This document shows, piece by piece, positions 5,821 to 9,273 of a DNA stretch of 9,273 nt; within the stretch, counting starts at the first letter, position 1; each line of letters begins with the position of its first letter. Source of the DNA: Gemmatimonadaceae bacterium (GTDB taxonomy: Bacteria > Gemmatimonadota > Gemmatimonadetes > Gemmatimonadales > Gemmatimonadaceae). The translations under genes and the position numbers were made by a program. The notes under the pieces were generated by a model. That model worked only from the letters and a program-made list of their open reading frames with translations, did not search any database and was not told where the DNA came from. The DNA lies in contig JANWKK010000246.1 in assembly GCA_025451425.1 (NCBI GenBank), forward strand, positions 1-9,273. Direction: 5' to 3'.

Positions 5821-6639
5821 ATGACGTTCGTCGTCGCCGCGGCGCTCACCTTCCTTCCAGCGGCAGCTCGCTCACAAGCCGTTGCCCAGGCAGGAGCACC
5901 TTCGTTCGCTGGCGCGCCCTCCACGCTAACGCCGGTACCTTTCGCCAGCGGCGAGCGACTCGAGTACGACGTGAAGTTTGGGTTTCTGCACGTTGGCAGC
6001 GGTTCGATGCAGGTTGCTGGGATCGATTCCGTTCGCGGCCACGCGGCCTGGCACACGGTGTTTCATGTGTCGGGCGGAACGCTCTTCTTCAAGGTGAACG
6101 ATCGTCTCGAGAGCTGGATCGACGTGAGCAATCTCGTCTCGCTGCGCCATTGGCAGGAGCTCAGCGAAGGGCGGCGCAGTCGTGAGCGGCGCTTCGAGAT
6201 CATGCCCGAACTCGGCGTTGTGCGCGAGGAGGGCAAGCCAGAAACGCCAACGGTCGCCGCACCGCTCGACGACGGCGCGTTCCTGTACTTCGTCCGCACG
6301 ATTCCGCTCGAGGTCGGGAAAACCTACGAGTTTGACCGTTACTTCCGCCCGGACCGCAATCCAGTGACGATTCGCGTACTGCGAAAGGAGCACATTCGCG
6401 TTCCCGCCGGCGAATTCGATGCTATCGTTCTACAGCCAATCATCAAGACGACCGGCATCTTCTCCGAAGGTGGCCGGGCCGAGATCTGGCTCTCCGACGA
6501 CACGAACCGCATCATGCTTCAGATGAAGTCGAAGCTTCCGTTCGGATCTCTCAACTTGTATCTGACTTCCTATCAGCGAGGCGCGGCACCGGTCGTCTCG
6601 CCGGAGCGTAACGCCTCGGCCACCGACTCGCTGCCGTGA
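5821..6639 (+). CDS. Exported DUF3108 family protein
   Basis: From ATG 5821 the product is 272 residues. It starts with a signal-peptide core (VVAAALTFLPAAA), cleaved near ARSQA. The rest is beta-rich and has the DUF3108 layout: FASGERLEYDVKFGFLHVGS (41-60), a central segment with LFFKVNDRLESWID, VPAGEFDAIVLQPI (194-207), and the end motif GGRAEIWLSDD..R (217-230) followed by SKLPFGSLNLYLTSY. The family is periplasmic and its biochemical role is not known; a lipocalin- or LolA-like beta-barrel fold for lipids is a guess. The start is uncertain. ATG 5821 (or GTG 5818) gives a signal peptide without a basic N-region. An earlier start, such as CTG 5779 or TTG 5731 overlapping the GT2 gene, would add the Arg-rich ERTRRRSARV. 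Its stop overlaps the next gene by 4 nt. Confidence 0.85.
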   Translation: MTFVVAAALTFLPAAARSQAVAQAGAPSFAGAPSTLTPVPFASGERLEYDVKFGFLHVGSGSMQVAGIDSVRGHAAWHTVFHVSGGTLFFKVNDRLESWIDVSNLVSLRHWQELSEGRRSRERRFEIMPELGVVREEGKPETPTVAAPLDDGAFLYFVRTIPLEVGKTYEFDRYFRPDRNPVTIRVLRKEHIRVPAGEFDAIVLQPIIKTTGIFSEGGRAEIWLSDDTNRIMLQMKSKLPFGSLNLYLTSYQRGAAPVVSPERNASATDSLP

Positions 6640-7631
6640 GCAGCGACTCGAGGTCTGACGCCTCGATGCCCGAGGCCGACCTGAGCGCCGTGCGAACGAT
6701 TCCAGTCGCGCGTCGCCCGAACAAAGTGCGCGCGGAGGAGTTCGCTCACCCCCCAGCGCGCGATCTGAGCTTCGCCGCATTTCTCGACGCACTCCCGGAC
6801 GTCCTCGTGGCGCGCGACTTTCGCCGCGTCGTCGACGCGATCGTCGACGCGGCTCAACGCGAGCGCGGTGTCGTCGTTATGCTCGGCGGTCACATCGTGA
6901 AGACCGGCTTGGCGCCGCTTTTGATCGACCTCATGCGGCGGCACGTCATCACGCACGTGGCGATGAACGGCTCAGCCTCCATTCACGACTTTGAAATCGC
7001 GCGCTTTAGCGGCACCTCGGAGGACGTCGCGGTCGGTCTGCGCGACGGCAGTTTCGGCATGGCCGATGAGACAGGACGGGAGATGAACGACGCGTTCGTT
7101 CGCGGCCAGCGCGAGGAACGCGGCATGGGGGAGGGGCTCGCCGTGACACTCGACGAAGCGGACGCCGCGGGACGTCTCGCGCACCCTGAGCTCTCGGTAA
7201 TCCTCGGTGCGTACCGCCTTGGCGTTCCCGTCACGGTTCACGCCGCGTTAGGCGCCGAGATCATCCATCAGCACCCCGCCGCCAACGGAGCGGCGATCGG
7301 CGACACGAGTCATCGGGATTTTCGTCGACTGGCGCACTCGCTCAGCTCACTCGATGACGGCGGCGTCGTGCTCAACCTCGGCAGCGCGGTCATCATGCCG
7401 GAGGTCTTCCTCAAGGCCCTAACGATCGCGCGCAACCTGCACGAGGGGCGACCGCGCAACTTCGTCACCTGCGATCTCGACATGCAGCGACATTATCGTC
7501 CACGGATGAACGTTGTCCAACGCCCGACGCTCGACAGCGGCAGGGGCTACGAGATCACCGGACACCACGAGATCATGGTGCCGCTGCTGACGTGGGCGGT
7601 CGTCGAGAGGATCGAAGGGGGTAGAGGCTAG
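6636..7631 (+). CDS. Conserved uncharacterised protein, possible deoxyhypusine-synthase-like fold
   Basis: The product is 331 residues, soluble, with no signal peptide. I recall similar proteins in several soil phyla, usually labelled hypothetical, but cannot name a function. Conserved-looking blocks are LGGHIVKTGLAPLLIDLM (83-100), HVAMNGSASIHDFEIA (107-122), SGTSEDV (125-131), VTVHAALGAEIIHQHPAANG (199-218), LNLGSAVIMPEVFLKAL (246-262) and GYEITGHHEIMVPLL (304-318). The Gly-rich block followed by 'IHDFE..GTS' resembles the NAD-binding part of deoxyhypusine-synthase-like and archaeal LOR/SDH-type proteins. That is inference by pattern, and no catalytic Lys motif of true deoxyhypusine synthase is evident. 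The GTG start overlaps the DUF3108 stop as GTGA, so translation is probably coupled. Met11 is an alternative start. The stop codon is inside a 7-bp repeat array. Confidence 0.8.
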   Translation: MSSDSRSDASMPEADLSAVRTIPVARRPNKVRAEEFAHPPARDLSFAAFLDALPDVLVARDFRRVVDAIVDAAQRERGVVVMLGGHIVKTGLAPLLIDLMRRHVITHVAMNGSASIHDFEIARFSGTSEDVAVGLRDGSFGMADETGREMNDAFVRGQREERGMGEGLAVTLDEADAAGRLAHPELSVILGAYRLGVPVTVHAALGAEIIHQHPAANGAAIGDTSHRDFRRLAHSLSSLDDGGVVLNLGSAVIMPEVFLKALTIARNLHEGRPRNFVTCDLDMQRHYRPRMNVVQRPTLDSGRGYEITGHHEIMVPLLTWAVVERIEGGRG

Positions 7632-7652
7632 AGCTTAGGGGCTAGCATCTAG
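7618..7652 (+). repeat. 7-bp tandem repeat with TAG every 7 nt, spanning a stop codon
   Basis: Five 7-mers each end in TAG. The TAG triplets are at 7622, 7629, 7636, 7643 and 7650, exactly 7 nt apart. The one at 7629-7631 is the stop codon of the upstream gene. Because 7 is one more than a multiple of three, the stops fall in successive reading frames. The last two units also form a perfect hairpin: GGGCTAG (7639-7645), loop CAT, CTAGCCC (7649-7655). Confidence 0.7.
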
Positions 7653-7700
7653 CCCGAGGCCGTGGGCCCTTACCCCAAGCCCCACCCTCGGCCAAACGAC

Positions 7701-7736
7701 GAAGGCCGGTCCGCGTGCAGTGCGGCCGGCCTTTCC
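7701..7736. terminator. Strong hairpin terminator between convergent genes
   Basis: AAGGCCGG (7702-7709) pairs with CCGGCCTT (7726-7733) and CCGC (7711-7714) pairs with GCGG (7722-7725). This gives a 12-bp GC-rich stem with one bulged T and a 7-nt loop. It is followed by TCC on the plus strand and by CGTCG on the minus strand, so the T-tracts are short. It sits between the 6636-7631 gene and the convergent 7769-7993 gene and probably serves both directions. Confidence 0.75.
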
Positions 7737-7740
7737 GAAT

Positions 7741-7775
7741 TCACCAACTACGAATCACCAACCGCCAATTACACA
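7741..7775 (-). repeat. Degenerate 7-bp tandem repeat starting at a stop codon
   Basis: On the minus strand the TAA stop of the small membrane protein gene (7771-7769) ends the first 7-mer. The later units are built on TTGGTGA: exact copies at 7761-7755 and 7747-7741, and variants TTGGCGG (7768-7762) and TTCGTAG (7754-7748). Bases 5-7 of successive units read TAA, CGG, TGA, TAG, TGA, so stop-like triplets recur at 7-nt steps, as in the 7618-7652 array. Confidence 0.6.
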
Positions 7776-7993
7776 GCAGGGCCCGACCATTTCTCGCGCA
7801 ACCGACGCGCGGTATCCGGACTCAGGACACGGATCACGAGATAGATCAGGAAGCCAACGGCAGCGATCTTGATCGCGAACCACGCAATGGCTACGAAGAG
7901 ACCGATGAGTGCGGGCAGAATTCCAAAAACCACGCGAAGAGCGATCAGACCGAGCACCGCGAACAGCCCGATCATGAAAATTGTGCGGAGCAT
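7769..7993 (-). CDS. Small inner-membrane protein, two predicted helices
   Basis: This 74-residue protein is hydrophobic from about residue 4 to 58, enough for two membrane helices separated near the Pro of GILPALIG. A basic tail follows (RVLSPDTARRLREKW, about 55-69) and is probably cytoplasmic. Coding is supported by the start: ATG 7993-7991 has GGGAG (minus strand, 8007-8003) nine bases upstream, and the hydrophobic pattern fits only this frame. I do not recognise a family. It is the only gene on its transcript, divergent from thiO and convergent with the GT2 operon across a hairpin terminator. No partner in the window suggests a role. Confidence 0.7.
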   Translation of the reverse strand: MLRTIFMIGLFAVLGLIALRVVFGILPALIGLFVAIAWFAIKIAAVGFLIYLVIRVLSPDTARRLREKWSGPAV

Positions 7994-8102
7994 GCGGCGA
8001 GTCTCCCAAACGTTGAAAGGACAATCGTTACCGAGCGGTCGTACGCCCCGCCGCTGGCAAGAGTTTCACATCGATTCTCGCGTCCATTGGCTTCCCGCGC
8101 TA
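7994..8102. other. Divergent spacer between the small membrane gene and thiO
   Basis: This spacer holds the Shine-Dalgarno site of the minus-strand gene (8003-8007) and must hold both promoters, but I find no convincing -10/-35 pair on either strand. I looked for a TPP riboswitch because thiO belongs to thiamine synthesis; the CTGAGA core is absent. Confidence 0.4.
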
Positions 8103-8111
8103 CCCCCCCCC
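8103..8111 (+). repeat. C9 homopolymer tract just before the thiO start
   Basis: Nine consecutive C residues end two bases before ATG 8114. The tract occupies the place of a Shine-Dalgarno site, and none is seen. Length changes by slippage would alter the leader. If translation began further upstream in the same open frame, they would shift the reading frame. Confidence 0.6.
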
Positions 8112-8113
8112 GA

Positions 8114-9160
8114 ATGACTGACGCGCTCATCCTCGGTGACGGAATCATCGGGCTCGTAACCGCGCTCGCGATCTCCAGGGAGGGTGGAACCTGTCGGATT
8201 CTGGGACGAGCCGTTCCCGGCGCGGCCTCCGCGGCATCGGCCGGCCTACTCGCGCCATCCATCGGCGTGGCCGACCCAGCAGTGCGTGCGTTCCTGCTCG
8301 CGTCCCGTGATCGATATCCCGATTGGATCCACTGGCTCGCCGAACGCACCGGAATAGAGGTGACCCTGAACCGTTCGGGGATCATCGAGCTGGGAACGCC
8401 CGCCCAGGAGAAAGCGAGCTCACTCAACACTGATCGTCTCGACGTCGAGGCTCTTCACTCTCTCGAGCCGGCGATAGTTCCGAGCAACGCAACACTGCAT
8501 CGGGACGACGGCTACGTCGACAATGTGCGGCTGCTCGCAGCGCTCCGCGAAGCGGTTCGCTGCGAGTGGTCGATTGAGGTCGTCGATGGCCGAGCTGCGG
8601 TCATCCAGCCTGCCGCCGATGGCTGCACCGTCATCACCGAAGATGGTCGCACCCAGCGTAGTACGATCGTCATTATCGCCGCAGGCGCGTGGGCGGCACT
8701 GATCGCCGGCGTGCCCAGGCCAATCCCTGTTGAGCCAGTTCGCGGTCAGATGTTGCAATTGCGCGGATGCCCGCTGTCGCACGCAGTCTCGTCGGCCGAT
8801 GCGTATTTAGTCCCGCGCGGTGAATGCACCCTCGTCGGCAGCACGCTCGAGCGAGTCGGCTTCGACGTGAGCACAACCTCCGCTGCGCTTGGGCATCTCA
8901 GGGAAGCAGCATCGGCCGTCGTCCCGAGCCTCGCCCACGCCGAACTTCAGAGCAGTTGGGCCGGACTCCGACCCATGACGCCTGACGGGCTACCGCTCAT
9001 TTCGCGCGATCCGGAATTCGCGAGTCTCGTTTACGCCTGCGGCCATGGCAAGAATGGAATCCTCCTCGCGCCGCTCACCGCAGAGTGCGTCGCAGCACTC
9101 GTTGGAGGGGTGACACCGCGAATGGACCTCGCGTCGTTCGCCGTCGAGCGCTTTGTCTGA
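8114..9160 (+). CDS. thiO: Glycine oxidase / FAD-dependent D-amino-acid oxidoreductase (ThiO)
   Basis: This 348-residue flavoenzyme oxidises glycine to iminoglycine (dehydroglycine) for the thiazole ring of thiamine. The FAD dinucleotide fold starts at once: LILGDGIIGLVTALAI (5-20) with Gly8, Gly10, Gly13. SAASAGLLAP (39-48), AYLVPRG (230-236), WAGLRPMTPDGLPLI (282-296) and ACGHGKNGILLAPLTAE (308-324) match ThiO, including the GH..NGILLAP end motif. Two departures are seen. The acidic residue normally at the end of the second strand (as in 'VLER'), which holds the FAD ribose, is Gly31 (RILGRA, codon GGA). The usual aromatic-Arg pair of 'GHYRNG' is Gly-Lys here. The frame is open for about 130 codons upstream, but ATG 8114 gives the family N-terminus. 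No other thiamine gene is visible, so thiazole supply is inferred from family. A related D-amino-acid dehydrogenase role is possible. Confidence 0.88.
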   Translation: MTDALILGDGIIGLVTALAISREGGTCRILGRAVPGAASAASAGLLAPSIGVADPAVRAFLLASRDRYPDWIHWLAERTGIEVTLNRSGIIELGTPAQEKASSLNTDRLDVEALHSLEPAIVPSNATLHRDDGYVDNVRLLAALREAVRCEWSIEVVDGRAAVIQPAADGCTVITEDGRTQRSTIVIIAAGAWAALIAGVPRPIPVEPVRGQMLQLRGCPLSHAVSSADAYLVPRGECTLVGSTLERVGFDVSTTSAALGHLREAASAVVPSLAHAELQSSWAGLRPMTPDGLPLISRDPEFASLVYACGHGKNGILLAPLTAECVAALVGGVTPRMDLASFAVERFV

Positions 9161-9168
9161 ATCATCTG

Positions 9169-9198
9169 GTAACCGTGTGTGTCGATGTGAACGGTTAC
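9169..9198. repeat. 8-bp perfect inverted repeat after thiO
   Basis: GTAACCGT (9169-9176) and ACGGTTAC (9191-9198) are perfect arms around a 14-nt spacer, beginning 9 nt after the thiO stop. It may end thiO transcription or be an operator for a downstream gene. The long loop and missing T-run argue against a standard intrinsic terminator. Confidence 0.4.
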
Positions 9199-9273
9199 AG
9201 CCGGAGCGTTCTTCTACCATGCCCATCGGACGAGGGATAGATTTCGCCTGCTCAACGATTTCGGTCGCGACAT
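9199..9273. other. Window tail, no supported gene
   Basis: ATG 9219 opens a plus-strand frame to the edge (18 codons, beginning MPIGRGIDFACS), with GGAG about 12 nt upstream, too far for a good site. I do not recognise it and cannot say whether a gene starts here. Confidence 0.25.

Noticed and set aside
4989..6056. A 355-codon open frame on the minus strand
   Set aside because: It lies antisense to the glycosyltransferase and DUF3108 genes, both of which have clear family motifs; its own product shows none.
7715..8113. An upstream extension of thiO by about 133 codons
   Set aside because: It would read antisense through the small membrane gene and the terminator hairpin. ATG 8114 gives the normal ThiO N-terminus.
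7994..8113. A TPP riboswitch upstream of thiO
   Set aside because: The CTGAGA core and the paired stems are not present.
8990..9273. A minus-strand frame entering from the right edge (VATEIVEQAKS..)
   Set aside because: The edge residues look protein-like, but the frame runs deep into thiO on the opposite strand and loses any pattern.

Overview
The window is high-GC bacterial chromosome from a diderm (outer-membrane) organism. It holds a lipoprotein signal with a lipobox, an outer-membrane POTRA/beta-barrel protein, and several GTG/TTG starts with weak Shine-Dalgarno sites. The gene content and style (M28 lipoprotein peptidase, DUF3108 protein, POTRA proteins with a Cys-containing 'ELRRSESERILRAQPFLADA'-like stretch) suggest Gemmatimonadota or a close relative. 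That assignment comes from recall, not from a search. No rRNA, tRNA, CRISPR array, prophage or insertion sequence was found. Nothing here looks like an intact mobile island.

Layout. (1) 1-1382, minus strand: a likely two-gene operon, a PspA-like coiled-coil protein followed 13 nt later by a secreted POTRA/beta-barrel protein cut by the window edge. (2) 1383-1519: divergent spacer with a 9-bp tandem repeat and two copies of a dispersed 'GTCATCCCGAGCG..' repeat. (3) 1520-2248, plus: class I glutamine amidotransferase of the gamma-glutamyl-GABA hydrolase (PuuD/peptidase C26) type. (4) 2289-3020, minus: unrecognised helical protein with its own promoter-like sequence and a clear Shine-Dalgarno site. 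(5) 3188-4825, minus: lipoprotein M28 metallopeptidase with an altered active site. (6) 5019-7631, plus: a tight three-gene operon of GT2 glycosyltransferase, exported DUF3108 protein and a conserved uncharacterised protein that may have a deoxyhypusine-synthase-like fold. (7) 7701-7736: a strong hairpin terminator between convergent genes. (8) 7769-7993, minus: a 74-aa two-helix membrane protein. (9) 8114-9160, plus: glycine oxidase ThiO, preceded by a C9 tract. (10) 9161-9273: non-coding tail with an inverted repeat.

Most genes are cell-envelope or housekeeping functions: outer-membrane assembly or transport, polyprenyl-type glycosyl transfer with an exported partner, periplasmic peptide turnover, gamma-glutamyl hydrolysis, and supply of the thiamine thiazole precursor. 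I see no evidence for a defence or mobile system.

The least explained signal is a set of degenerate tandem repeats with an exact 7-bp period in the spacers (2254-2295, 4847-4881, 7618-7652, 7741-7775). Three of the four begin at or overlap the stop codon of a gene. In two of those, the downstream units repeat a stop-like triplet every 7 nt, which puts stops in successive reading frames. The other notable points are the Ser that replaces the general-base Glu of the M28 enzyme and a Gly at the expected ribose-binding acidic position of ThiO.
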